This document shows positions 44,692 to 53,643 of a stretch of DNA of 64,000 bases, piece by piece (within the stretch, counting starts at the first letter, position 1; each line of letters begins with the position of its first letter). The DNA is from JBNJFY01 sp051747265 (lineage in GTDB: Bacteria > Bacteroidota > Rhodothermia > Balneolales > Balneolaceae): NCBI GenBank assembly GCA_051747265.1, contig JBNJFY010000003.1:1-64000 (forward strand). The letters are read 5' to 3'. The position numbers and the translations under genes were made by a program. A model generated the notes under the pieces. That model worked only from the letters and a program-made list of their open reading frames with translations. It was not told the DNA's origin and did no database searches.

Positions 44692-46266
44692 TTAATGACG
44701 GAAATGGCGCATTCCGGTGCAGACCATGGCTAGATCAGCTTTGTTGGCTGCTTCGATCACCTCGTCGTCTCGAATACTTCCCCCTGGCTGGATCACGGAA
44801 GTTGCGCCTGCTTCGGCTGCTGCTTCCACCCCATCTGCAAATGGGAAGAACGCGTCGGAAGCGATTGCACAGTTGTCCAATGACAACCCCTCGGAGTTGG
44901 CTTTAGCGATCGCAATCTGGGAAGCTTCCACACGGCTGGTTTGGCCGGAACCGATACCCAGGGTTTGCCGATTCTTGGCATACACAATGGCGTTAGATTT
45001 CACATGCTTAACCACCTTCCAGGCAAATCGCAGATCATTCATCTGTTGTTCCGAAGGCTGTCGCTCGGTTACCACTTGTAGGTCATCTTCAATGATGGTC
45101 ACATCGTTGGCCATTTGAGAAAGCGCCCCACCGAATATAGATTGATATCCACGATCATTGAGCTGATTCAGCGGTTGTTTGAGGCGAATCAGGCGACGGT
45201 TTTTCTTTTGGGCCAATCGATTAAGTGCCTCTTTACTGAATGAGGGGGCAATAATAATCTCTGTGAAAATTTCATCGATGGCTTCCGCGGTAGCATCATC
45301 CAGTTCCTGATTTACTATTACAATACCTCCAAAGGGCGATACGGTATCAGTGGCAAACGCGCGTCGGTACGCTTCGGTTAGCGAATCGGCTTGAGCCACT
45401 CCACAGGGGATAGTGTGTTTGAAAATCGCGCAAGTGGGATCATCATCTATAAATTCGGCCATTAACCGCAACGCGCCGTCAATATCCAAGTAGTTATTAT
45501 AGCTTAATTGCTTGCCATGAAAACAGTCGATGTATTCATCCTGGTACCCATATACCGCTGCTTGTTGATGGGGATTCTCCCCGTAACGTAAATCATGATT
45601 TTTGGGCAAGCTTACATTAAGCTGTGCAGGGTTATCGGTCTCACATAATCCATTGAAATAGTTAGCAATGTGTGCGTCGTATTCCGCGGTGTGATTAAAC
45701 GCAGCCTGGGCCAACGAACGGCGCGTTTCAAACGAAATGCCCTCGCCCGCATTCAGCTCATGGATGAAATCATCATATTGCGACGGATGTGTAAGAATGG
45801 AAACATGCGCGAAGTTTTTAGCCGAAGCGCGCACCATAGTGGGCCCACCAATATCAATATACTCGGTTGCTTTGGCGACCGTGCACCCGGGGTCAGCGAT
45901 AGCCTCTTGAAAAGGGTATAGGTTGGCCACGACCAAATCAATAGCTTGGATATCCAATTCCGCAATTTCTTTAACGTCCGGTTGATGACTGGTTCGGGCT
46001 AATATACCTCCGTGAACTTTGGGGTGAAGGGTTTTTACACGACCATCCAAACATTCCGGAAATCCAGTTAGCTCGGAGACATCCTGAACGGGAATTTCGG
46101 CGTCTTTGATTACTTGTGCGGTTCCCCCCGTTGAAAAAAGTTCGACTCCTTGGGCGTGTAAAGTTTTTGCCAAGGGAACCAGCTTTGTTTTATCGGAGAC
46201 GGAGAGAAGAGCGCGTTTGGGGTGTAGGGGCGTTTCAGGAAGCTTGGAAAGAGGTTTCAGGGCCAC
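44692..46266 (-). CDS. purH: Bifunctional AICAR transformylase/IMP cyclohydrolase
   Basis: 524 residues. The N-terminal cyclohydrolase (about 14-205: KRALLSVSDKTKLVPLAK, LFSTGGTAQVI, GRVKTLHPKVHGGIL) and the C-terminal transformylase (about 205-524: YGENPHQQA, FKHTIPCGVA, PFGGIVIVNQ, SDAFFPFADGVE and QPGGSIRD) are complete. It catalyses the last two steps of IMP synthesis. It lies 30 bp after purN, which acts earlier in the same pathway. Confidence 0.97.
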   Translation of the reverse strand: MALKPLSKLPETPLHPKRALLSVSDKTKLVPLAKTLHAQGVELFSTGGTAQVIKDAEIPVQDVSELTGFPECLDGRVKTLHPKVHGGILARTSHQPDVKEIAELDIQAIDLVVANLYPFQEAIADPGCTVAKATEYIDIGGPTMVRASAKNFAHVSILTHPSQYDDFIHELNAGEGISFETRRSLAQAAFNHTAEYDAHIANYFNGLCETDNPAQLNVSLPKNHDLRYGENPHQQAAVYGYQDEYIDCFHGKQLSYNNYLDIDGALRLMAEFIDDDPTCAIFKHTIPCGVAQADSLTEAYRRAFATDTVSPFGGIVIVNQELDDATAEAIDEIFTEIIIAPSFSKEALNRLAQKKNRRLIRLKQPLNQLNDRGYQSIFGGALSQMANDVTIIEDDLQVVTERQPSEQQMNDLRFAWKVVKHVKSNAIVYAKNRQTLGIGSGQTSRVEASQIAIAKANSEGLSLDNCAIASDAFFPFADGVEAAAEAGATSVIQPGGSIRDDEVIEAANKADLAMVCTGMRHFRH

Positions 46267-46296
46267 GGTACGAGTGTTAGTTATTTGTATTGCGAT

Positions 46297-46920
46297 TTAT
46301 TCAGCTTCGGAAAAAAACGTTTCAGGACGAAGTTTGGCGTCGATATAACGATCAATAACTTCTACATATAATTGATGTTCAACCGGGTGGATACGATGGG
46401 CTAAAGACTTTGGGGTATCATCAGATCGGACGGGAATTTCGCGTTGTGCCAAAATAGGGCCGTCGTCATATTCTTCGGTAACCAGATGAACCGTACAACC
46501 GGTTTTTTCATCACCGGCGGCCAGCACCGCGCGATGAACATGTTCCCCATAAAAGCCCTTGCCGCCATATTTGGGTAGCAAAGAAGGATGAATATTTAAG
46601 ATACGATCATCGTAGAGATCCAATACCGCGTTGGGAATTTTCTTCAGATAACCGGCCAAAATTAAGAGATCCGCATTCCAGTCATCCAATGCATTGATCA
46701 AATGACGTGCATAAGCTTTAGGAGATTCAAAAGAAGTAGGACGCAATATTCGGGAAGAAATACCCAAACGTTCGGCGCGTTCTATCGCACCGATTCCATT
46801 TTTATCTACAATCAACCCTTGTACTGTCGCTTTGTTCATCAGAAGACCTGAATCGCAAGCACGAACAATGGCTTCAAAATTAGTACCCGATCCAGAAGCA
46901 AATACAACGAGATTTATCAC
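46297..46920 (-). CDS. purN: Phosphoribosylglycinamide formyltransferase
   Basis: 207 residues. It formylates GAR from 10-formyl-tetrahydrofolate. Motifs are VVFASGSGTNFEAIV (phosphate loop), the catalytic ILNIHPSLLPKYGG (Asn and His) and GCTVHLVTEEYDDGPILAQ, given as GCTVHLVTEEYDDG then PILAQRE, with the third catalytic Asp. Its start overlaps the stop of the LD-carboxypeptidase gene by 4 bp (ATGA). Confidence 0.95.
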   Translation of the reverse strand: MINLVVFASGSGTNFEAIVRACDSGLLMNKATVQGLIVDKNGIGAIERAERLGISSRILRPTSFESPKAYARHLINALDDWNADLLILAGYLKKIPNAVLDLYDDRILNIHPSLLPKYGGKGFYGEHVHRAVLAAGDEKTGCTVHLVTEEYDDGPILAQREIPVRSDDTPKSLAHRIHPVEHQLYVEVIDRYIDAKLRPETFFSEAE

Positions 46921-47861
46921 GATTTAAAAATAGATTCAGTGGATTTAAGCGACGATTGAGGGCCCAAAGATAAGGATAGTGGAGCACCAATGGGTAATGG
47001 AATTTTATTGTCTATGTGGCCATACGGAAGGTTATGTACTACAGGAGTGCGTGTGCTTTGGAATACGCGGTTGAGTACAGTATCCAGATCGGGCACCTTG
47101 GGATATTCTTCCTCTTCGGCTTTTCGAATGATACCAGTGATCACCGCGGCCGCTCGATCAAATAGACCAGCTAGGGCGAATTGAAGTAAATAGGCTTCAA
47201 TTTTGTGGGTCTGTTCATTTACATCTTCCAGTATCAGAATATGATCTTTGGGGTCCGGGAAGTAGGAACTCCCCAAAAGCTTTAGCGCAACCGATGATGT
47301 GCCAGCCAGCCCCAAACCCTGGATGGTTAATTCTTCTTCCTGCTGATGTTCCAGTTGATAATCAACTGTACCGGTTTCTAGGAATTTCCAGTATGCTTCT
47401 TCCCATTGGTCGCTAAATGGCTCTCTAGCCATATCCGTGGCCACCATTCCAGCCGAGAGACTGGGTAATCCGGTTTGTGCATATAAAGCCCACTGCAAAG
47501 CGGTGATATCACTGAATCCGATCAGAGGCTTTCGCTGTTCATAAAAGAGCTGAAAATCTAGCAGTTTGATTAATCGCATACTACCATAACCACCACGAGC
47601 GCAGATGATGGCATCCACTTGGGGATCCTCTACCATATCCATGAGTTCGTAGGCTCGTATTTCATCCGGCCCCGCCACATAGAACTCTTCACGATGACAT
47701 GTCTCGCCCACTTTAACTTGGTACCCGCAGGATTCCAGATATTCAATCCCGCGATTGAGTTTTTCGGGATCGGGTGTGGTAGCAGGTGCGGTTATGCCAA
47801 AGGTGGCTCCTTTAGGAATGGGGTTAAGCGGAACGAACGTTTTGGTCCGATCGGAAAACAT
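46917..47861 (-). CDS. Murein tetrapeptide LD-carboxypeptidase (S66)
   Basis: 314 residues. The catalytic triad is visible as Ser117 in LIGFSDITAL, Glu212 in ILILEDVNEQ and His282 in LPYGHIDNK. CARGGYGSMRL is the conserved substrate loop. It removes the terminal D-alanine from recycled tetrapeptides in the cytoplasm (LdcA role); no signal peptide is seen. Its start overlaps the end of the AI-2E transporter gene by 38 bp, and I see no later start codon that keeps the conserved N-terminus. Confidence 0.9.
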   Translation of the reverse strand: MFSDRTKTFVPLNPIPKGATFGITAPATTPDPEKLNRGIEYLESCGYQVKVGETCHREEFYVAGPDEIRAYELMDMVEDPQVDAIICARGGYGSMRLIKLLDFQLFYEQRKPLIGFSDITALQWALYAQTGLPSLSAGMVATDMAREPFSDQWEEAYWKFLETGTVDYQLEHQQEEELTIQGLGLAGTSSVALKLLGSSYFPDPKDHILILEDVNEQTHKIEAYLLQFALAGLFDRAAAVITGIIRKAEEEEYPKVPDLDTVLNRVFQSTRTPVVHNLPYGHIDNKIPLPIGAPLSLSLGPQSSLKSTESIFKS

Positions 47862-48903
47862 AATAGTTATTCAGACTCCAGGTTATCTGGTTAATCGTAA
47901 TTTTGATGATGGTAGCAATAGGCACGGCCAGTAGCATACCCAGTATTCCTGCGGTCTCCGAACCAATCATAATCACAAATAAGATGGCTACCGGATGCAT
48001 TTGCGCGGCTCGTGAAAATATGAGCGGTTGAAAAAGCAGGTTATCCATTACCTGCACAATTAAAATGGCTAAAATACAAGCGCCTACCAGACTAAAGTCT
48101 CCGGTTTCTAATATGGATATCAGGATGGATAAAATATATCCGATGACGGGTCCGAAATAGGGGATCGTATTGGCAATACCTACCGAAATTCCTACGGAAA
48201 GGGAATTGTCCAATCCCGCAAATGACAGGGTGATCCAGGAGGTGATGGCTACCAGGGTACTTTGGAATAGTACACTTTTAAAATAGACCCCCAACCGAGT
48301 CTCAATTTTATCAATAAGGCTAAGGGTAGTTTCAAAATATTTGTTGGGAACCAAAGTCAGCATAGATCGGCGGATATCACTCCCGTCTTTCAGGAAGAAG
48401 AAAGTGGCAAAAGGAATGATCAATAAAGCCAGAAAGATATTGGTAAATATTCCGATCACATTACTGATGGCCGAAGGTAACTGACCTACATCGAATAAGG
48501 TCTCCGCCGCGCGAGTCAAGTTTTCAGTAAGAAATCCCGGAGGCAAGAAAGGAAGATCATTATTAATCAAACCTTCTAGCTTATTGGCAATCATTTGAAT
48601 GTTTTCGACACTAAGCTGTTGAGCTAATCCCACCATTTGGCTGGCAATAATGGGTATTACGCTGGTAGATATCCAAACTAAGATGAGTATTACCGCTGCC
48701 AGAGCCACCAAAATGGCCGCAGTTCGGTTCATGCCGGACGATTGCAAGCGGTTAACAAGGGGGTCCAAAATGTAGGAGAAAATGGTCGCAATAATCACAT
48801 AACCAACCAAAGTAGCGTAGGTATACACTAACCAAACACCCACCAGGATGGCGAGTAGCCCGATAACCCCACGTATGACTTTTTCTAATGTAAGCGATTG
48901 CAT
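47824..48903 (-). CDS. AI-2E family membrane transporter
   Basis: 359 residues, about eight hydrophobic segments, of the AI-2E/TqsA/PerM family. Typical stretches are YILDPLVNRLQSSGMNR, PFATFFFLKDG, NTIPYFGPVIGYI, and the end region HPVAILFVIMIGSE. The name comes from TqsA; most members, including those near recA or in Bacteroidota, have no proven substrate and PerM-like cell-shape or efflux roles are possible. It begins 1 bp after the recX stop. Confidence 0.88.
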   Translation of the reverse strand: MQSLTLEKVIRGVIGLLAILVGVWLVYTYATLVGYVIIATIFSYILDPLVNRLQSSGMNRTAAILVALAAVILILVWISTSVIPIIASQMVGLAQQLSVENIQMIANKLEGLINNDLPFLPPGFLTENLTRAAETLFDVGQLPSAISNVIGIFTNIFLALLIIPFATFFFLKDGSDIRRSMLTLVPNKYFETTLSLIDKIETRLGVYFKSVLFQSTLVAITSWITLSFAGLDNSLSVGISVGIANTIPYFGPVIGYILSILISILETGDFSLVGACILAILIVQVMDNLLFQPLIFSRAAQMHPVAILFVIMIGSETAGILGMLLAVPIATIIKITINQITWSLNNYYVFRSDQNVRSA

Positions 48904-48904
48904 A

Positions 48905-49594
48905 TCAGTGTTCGATCGCCTCTAATAATTGATCCAGATGAGGAAATATTTGATCCGATCGGTACCCCTTGCGTGCCAAGTAGTCAAAGACTTTTTTTCG
49001 ACGCTTTCTCGGATCTTCCTCTCTTAAAAAGCGGCTTTTCCGTTTTAAAACCAAATGGAAAAAATGGTCGAACGAGTCCACGTTTTCTTCCTGCTCAAGA
49101 TGAGCTATAGCCTGATCAATATCACTGCTTGAAATCCCTTTCTGATATAAAGCAGCACGGATTTTGTTCGGTCCCCAGTTATTTAATCGGTACTTGTCCA
49201 GGGCAAAAGATCGGGCAAATTTTGTTTCATCGATCCAGCCTCGTTTTTCAAACTCATCCAGATAAAGTTGAATCAGATGATCAGGATAATCCTTGCGACG
49301 GGCTTTTTGCTGTAACTCGCGACGAGCATGATCGCGGCGAGCTAAGAGTCCCAGCAAATAGTCTTTTACCGTTTGTTGATATTCCGCTTGCTGCAGACGG
49401 GTAAATAAAGAAGGCGTCATTTCGACGCCTTTCTTTAGCTTGAATTGTTGCACCACCGGCCCGGATAGCCCGATTAAAAACGCATTGTTTACAAATACCG
49501 AAAAGCGGTCCTTCCGGCGTTTTTGCGGTTCAATGGCCGTAATGGGACCTGGTATATTGTCCGGCGGATCTATTTCAGAACCGGCAGGTGCCAT
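48905..49594 (-). CDS. recX: Regulatory protein RecX
   Basis: 229 residues with three-helix RecX repeats: YLLGLLARRDHARRELQQK, DEFEKRGWIDETKFARSFA, and LNNWGPNKIRAALYQKGI with ISSSDIDQAI. An N-terminal extension of about 75 residues (FSVFVNNAFLIGLSG) resembles the beta-rich leader found in Bacteroidota-type RecX. It limits RecA filament growth. Start and recA stop share one base (TAATG), so the two are translationally coupled. Confidence 0.93.
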   Translation of the reverse strand: MAPAGSEIDPPDNIPGPITAIEPQKRRKDRFSVFVNNAFLIGLSGPVVQQFKLKKGVEMTPSLFTRLQQAEYQQTVKDYLLGLLARRDHARRELQQKARRKDYPDHLIQLYLDEFEKRGWIDETKFARSFALDKYRLNNWGPNKIRAALYQKGISSSDIDQAIAHLEQEENVDSFDHFFHLVLKRKSRFLREEDPRKRRKKVFDYLARKGYRSDQIFPHLDQLLEAIEH

Positions 49595-50661
49595 TAGGAA
49601 TCGCTATCCTTTTTCTTCTTCTTATCCTGTCCGTTTTCCGAAGTATTTGCTTCTGCTTCTTCCTCACCAGGCATAAGCTTTTGGCGTACGATCTTCTCGA
49701 TCTTATTGGCTAGTTTAGGATCTTCTTCCAAGTATTGAATGGCGTTGTCTTGTCCCTGCCCAATCGGATCACCATCATAACGATACCAACTACCTCGCTT
49801 CTGAATGATGTCGTATTCTACAGCCAGATCCAGCAATTCACCCAGGCGGGAAATGCCAGTACCGTACATAATATTAAATTCTACTCGCTTGAAAGGCGGA
49901 GCTACTTTGTTCTTGACCACCTTCACCTTGGTACGGTTACCCACCACTTCATCGCCACTTTTAATGGCGCCAATGCGGCGAATATCCAGCCGTACCGAGG
50001 AGTAGAATTTGAGGGCGCGTCCACCGGAAGTGGTTTCGGGGTTACCGAACATGACACCAACTTTCTCACGTATTTGATTAATGAAGATGGTGGAGGTTCG
50101 GCTCTTACTGATCACCCCGGTAATTTTACGCATAGCTTGTGACATCAATCTAGCCTGTAGTCCCACATGGGAGTCCCCCATTTCGCCTTCCAATTCAGCT
50201 CGTGGTACCAAGGCGGCCACGGAGTCTACCACAATCACATCCAGAGCCGCGGATCGGATGAGGGTTTCAGCAATTTCCAGTGCCTGTTCACCACTATCTG
50301 GTTGGGAGACCAATAGTTCGTCGGTGTTAATGCCTAGTGATTTGGCATATTTGGGATCAAACGCGTGTTCCGCATCAATAAAGGCCGCGTACCCACCCGC
50401 TTTTTGCGCTTCGGCAATGACATGCAATGCCAAGGTGGTTTTACCACTGCCTTCAGGGCCATAAATTTCAGTGATTCGACCTCGGGGAATCCCACCCACG
50501 CCAAGCGCGTAATCCACCATCAGGGATCCGGTAGAAATTGATTCTACATTGCGTATAGCATTGTCGCCCAAGCGCATGATAGTACCTTTACCATGCTGTT
50601 TTTCAATTTGTCCAACGGCTAACTCAAGAGCCTTTTCACGATCTTTCGATTTGGAAGCCAT
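49594..50661 (-). CDS. recA: Recombinase RecA
   Basis: 355 residues. Walker A is GPEGSGKTT (68-76), and the DNA-binding loops and the hallmark GVMFGNPETTSGGRALKF, YAAFIDAEHAFDP and INQIREKVG are intact. Its C-terminus is short, acidic then lysine-rich (NGQDKKKKKDSDS). A good ribosome site (AAAGGA, 6 nt before ATG) is present. The 114-bp gap upstream contains ATGTACAT (50724-50731), a small palindrome, but I cannot call an SOS box. Confidence 0.98.
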   Translation of the reverse strand: MASKSKDREKALELAVGQIEKQHGKGTIMRLGDNAIRNVESISTGSLMVDYALGVGGIPRGRITEIYGPEGSGKTTLALHVIAEAQKAGGYAAFIDAEHAFDPKYAKSLGINTDELLVSQPDSGEQALEIAETLIRSAALDVIVVDSVAALVPRAELEGEMGDSHVGLQARLMSQAMRKITGVISKSRTSTIFINQIREKVGVMFGNPETTSGGRALKFYSSVRLDIRRIGAIKSGDEVVGNRTKVKVVKNKVAPPFKRVEFNIMYGTGISRLGELLDLAVEYDIIQKRGSWYRYDGDPIGQGQDNAIQYLEEDPKLANKIEKIVRQKLMPGEEEAEANTSENGQDKKKKKDSDS

Positions 50662-50775
50662 AATACATCCTTTGAATTTAAAATCTGTCGACGATTGAGC
50701 CGAGCAGGGTATATGTGTTATTTATGTACATGATACAGAACCGACCGGATACTTACACATTTTTTTCAAATTTCT

Positions 50776-51966
50776 TCAAATCTCCGCTGCAGACTCTCTA
50801 AGAGCCAACATGGCGTCTTTAATCTGCTGTGACTGAATGTAGGGTGCCGGTCCAAAGCGTAAAATTTCTCCGCGAGCATCGGTATATACGCCTCGATCCA
50901 GCAAGTTGGCACGAAGGGTGCGAGCATGGGTGGAGCGAAGGGCAAGAAAACCACCATTGCGTTCTAAGGTTTCGGTGTGAGCCAGACGGATGAGTTCGGG
51001 ATCCAGGTCTAACCGTTGGAATTCTGCCCGCATGAGCTCCAATTGAGATAGATACTGCTTGCGCAGACGTTGGGGACTGAGTTCATGTTCCCCAAAAAAG
51101 TCGACCACTTGCGCGGCCCGGTATTGGGAAACCGGATCATAGGTGCCACTGGCAAATCGCTGGTCACCGTCATCGTAGGCCACTGATTGATTGGATCGGG
51201 GCTGATCCAAGGTGCTGAATGAGGCGAACCAACCAGTAATAGCCGGACGTAATTGGCAATCTTGAGGAAAACGCAGAAAACAGTTCGCTTCTCCCCATTG
51301 CAGATATTTATATCCTCCAATCAACATAAAACAGTCCTTCAGCTCGGCTTCCTGGATGGAGAGAGGGATCACATTGGTGCCATGATAGTCATCAATAATC
51401 AAGGGTACCCCTGCCTGGCGGGCCAGAGAGGCGATGCGGGTCAACTGTGGTTGGATCAGCCCGGTTTCAAAGTACACGCGGGAAAGCGCGATGGCGGAGG
51501 TACGATCATCCAACTCTTGTTCAATGCGATCGGGGAGTGTCTCCGGCGCATCTGTATCCAAAAAAATGGGTTCTAATCCCTCCTCCGATGCGCGTCGCAG
51601 TTGTCTATACATGGAATGGAATTCACCACTGGTAGTAATGATTTTGGGCTTTTGGGCTAAGTCAAAACTAGATAGCAACGCAACCAGCAACTGATGGGTA
51701 TTGGGCCCCAGACAGTATCGCCCATGGGGATCGTCGTAATATGAACGGAGATAGTTACGAAGGGATTCCGTTTTCTGAAAAGCCTGTTCCCACTTGTTGT
51801 CCACCAGGGTGGCTGCCTGGTCAAAAGACTGGATATATCCATCCATGGCGCAGTCGGGCCAGGCTTGGTGGGAATGTCCCGTAAATAGTAATCGGTTGGC
51901 TACATCAAAACGGGAGTAGTGGGGCGCCAGTGATTGAGCCAGCTTATCAATCTGTTCTTCCAGCAT
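50776..51966 (-). CDS. kynU: Kynureninase
   Basis: 396 residues, PLP fold type I. Lys220 in LIGGYKYLQWGE is the likely Schiff-base lysine, with Asp192/193 of LIIDDYHGTN binding the pyridine nitrogen. GVYTDARGEILRFGPAP near the end is characteristic of kynureninase. It splits kynurenine (or 3-hydroxykynurenine) to anthranilate (or 3-hydroxyanthranilate) and alanine. The neighbour 20 bp upstream is tryptophan 2,3-dioxygenase, which supports the call over other class V enzymes. Confidence 0.85.
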   Translation of the reverse strand: MLEEQIDKLAQSLAPHYSRFDVANRLLFTGHSHQAWPDCAMDGYIQSFDQAATLVDNKWEQAFQKTESLRNYLRSYYDDPHGRYCLGPNTHQLLVALLSSFDLAQKPKIITTSGEFHSMYRQLRRASEEGLEPIFLDTDAPETLPDRIEQELDDRTSAIALSRVYFETGLIQPQLTRIASLARQAGVPLIIDDYHGTNVIPLSIQEAELKDCFMLIGGYKYLQWGEANCFLRFPQDCQLRPAITGWFASFSTLDQPRSNQSVAYDDGDQRFASGTYDPVSQYRAAQVVDFFGEHELSPQRLRKQYLSQLELMRAEFQRLDLDPELIRLAHTETLERNGGFLALRSTHARTLRANLLDRGVYTDARGEILRFGPAPYIQSQQIKDAMLALRESAAEI

Positions 51967-51986
51967 AGAATTGCAGTCAGACTAAG

Positions 51987-52805
51987 TTAAAATTTAGATC
52001 GTATGGCCCAGAGATCGGGGAAAATGGGTTGGAAGAGCGTGCGTCGCAAATATTGAGCGCCATCACTGCCACCGGTTCCTTTCTTGGTACCGATGGTGCG
52101 TTCCACCATTTTGACGTGCCGATAACGCCACTCCTGCATCCCTTCATCGAAATCGACCAGCAATTCACAAAGTAAGGCGGCTTCTGGATCCTCGTTCATC
52201 ACCTGAACCAAGGTATCTTGCATATCATCAGAGGGATCGAACAGCAATCGTTGATCTTCATTTCGCTGGGGAGTATCCACATCGTAACCCCGTTTCTGCA
52301 GGTAACTACAAAAGGCTTCCCACAGGGTTATTTCTGCCATACGTTTTTTGATGGTGGCCAAATGGGCGGGTTGATCCGCGTGGACTTCAGTCATGTGTTT
52401 AGAACGTAAGCCGCACAAAATTTCCACTTCCCGGAATTGCCAAGACTGAAATCCACTGGCTTGATCCAGGAAACCACGGAAACTGTTAAAGTCCAAGGGG
52501 GTCATGGTTTCCAGGATATCCACCTGGCTTACCAAGGTCTTCATGATGGTCAATATCCGTCGCATGGTTTTAACACTGCCCCAGGTGGCTCCACTTTGCA
52601 GTTCATCGCGCAAAAGACCCATCTCGTGCAGTATTTGTTTAAACCAAAGTTCATACGTTTGGTGGATAATAATAAAGAGCATTTCATCGTGCTCTTCAGG
52701 GTCGGATTTCAATTGCTGCAGATCCAGCAACTCATCCACTTTCAGATATTCCCCGTAGGTCAGTCCCATGGCCGTTTTCGCGTGTTTTAGAATGATCGTT
52801 GACAA
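51987..52805 (-). CDS. kynA: Tryptophan 2,3-dioxygenase
   Basis: 272 residues starting at TTG; a shorter ATG start would cut the conserved LTYGEYLKVDELL. It is the haem enzyme opening the indole ring of tryptophan to N-formylkynurenine. Motifs are HDEMLFIIIHQTYELWFKQI (39-58), FRGFLDQASGFQSWQFREVE and, near the end, WRYRHVKMVERTIG with KKGTGGSDGAQYLR, which carries the axial His. Length is that of bacterial TDO. Kynurenine formamidase is not in the window. Confidence 0.95.
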   Translation of the reverse strand: MSTIILKHAKTAMGLTYGEYLKVDELLDLQQLKSDPEEHDEMLFIIIHQTYELWFKQILHEMGLLRDELQSGATWGSVKTMRRILTIMKTLVSQVDILETMTPLDFNSFRGFLDQASGFQSWQFREVEILCGLRSKHMTEVHADQPAHLATIKKRMAEITLWEAFCSYLQKRGYDVDTPQRNEDQRLLFDPSDDMQDTLVQVMNEDPEAALLCELLVDFDEGMQEWRYRHVKMVERTIGTKKGTGGSDGAQYLRRTLFQPIFPDLWAIRSKF

Positions 52806-52871
52806 TCCTAAATTATACCTACTTTAAGCTGAGAACCCAAGATTGTTCATAATCCCAAACCGGATCATTCT

Positions 52872-53633
52872 GTGATTGATACGCATTGCCATTTATATCT
52901 GGAAAAATTCGCTGACGATATTGATGAAGTTCTGGATCGAGCTGAGGAGGCTGGCGTTACGGATATTTGTATGCCCGCCATTACGTTCGAATCACTTGAG
53001 CAAATGGAGGCCTTGCCGCCCCATAACGTCAACCTGCACGATATGGTGGGCTTACATCCCTGTGACGTAGAAGAGGTGCCTGATAATTTGGAGTCCACTC
53101 TTCAACGGTATGCCCAACAAGATCGCTTTGTTGCCATCGGGGAAACCGGATTAGACTACTACTGGTCAACAGATCATGTGGAAGCGCAAAAGCAGAGTTT
53201 GCACATCCACTGCGAGGTGGCCAAAGCGGTTGGCAAACCTATTGTGTTACATAACCGAGATTCTACCCAAGATGTGTTGGATATCATTGACAAGCACCAA
53301 GATGGGTCGCTCAACGGGGTATGGCATTGTTTTAACGGTTCCGTTGAAGAGGGGAAGCGGGCTATTGATCTGGGACTGCACTTGGGAATCGGTGGCATCC
53401 TCACCTTTAAAAATGCCGGCGTGGATAAGACCGTGGCTGAACTTCCGCTGGATGTGATGATACTGGAAACGGATGCTCCCTATTTGGCGCCCAGTCCCAA
53501 TCGCGGGAAGCGAAATGAGCCTTCTTTTGTGCAATACACCGCTCAAAAGTTGGCTGAGGTGAAGAGTAAGGACATTAGCGTGATCAAACAGCAAACCTCA
53601 AAGCAAGCTCGCCAGCTGTTTAATCTGAATTAA
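52872..53633 (+). CDS. TatD family deoxyribonuclease/metal hydrolase
   Basis: 253 residues from a GTG start. Metal ligands lie in IDTHCHLY (His5, His7), AIGETGLDYYW (Glu), LHNRDS and GVWHCFNGS, and the last Asp in ILETDAPYLAP. TatD proteins are 3' exonucleases in DNA repair and quality control. It is divergent from tryptophan 2,3-dioxygenase (66-bp gap) and convergent with the J-domain gene (10-bp gap). Confidence 0.93.
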   Translation: MIDTHCHLYLEKFADDIDEVLDRAEEAGVTDICMPAITFESLEQMEALPPHNVNLHDMVGLHPCDVEEVPDNLESTLQRYAQQDRFVAIGETGLDYYWSTDHVEAQKQSLHIHCEVAKAVGKPIVLHNRDSTQDVLDIIDKHQDGSLNGVWHCFNGSVEEGKRAIDLGLHLGIGGILTFKNAGVDKTVAELPLDVMILETDAPYLAPSPNRGKRNEPSFVQYTAQKLAEVKSKDISVIKQQTSKQARQLFNLN

Positions 53634-53643
53634 GTCCATTTGA

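Noticed and set aside
47824..48903. Quorum-sensing role for the AI-2E family transporter
   Set aside because: The family name derives from one member; no luxS or lsr gene is present and most relatives have no shown autoinducer transport.
50724..50731. SOS (LexA) box upstream of recA
   Set aside because: ATGTACAT is only an 8-bp palindrome and matches no LexA consensus I know; phylum-specific boxes are not known to me.
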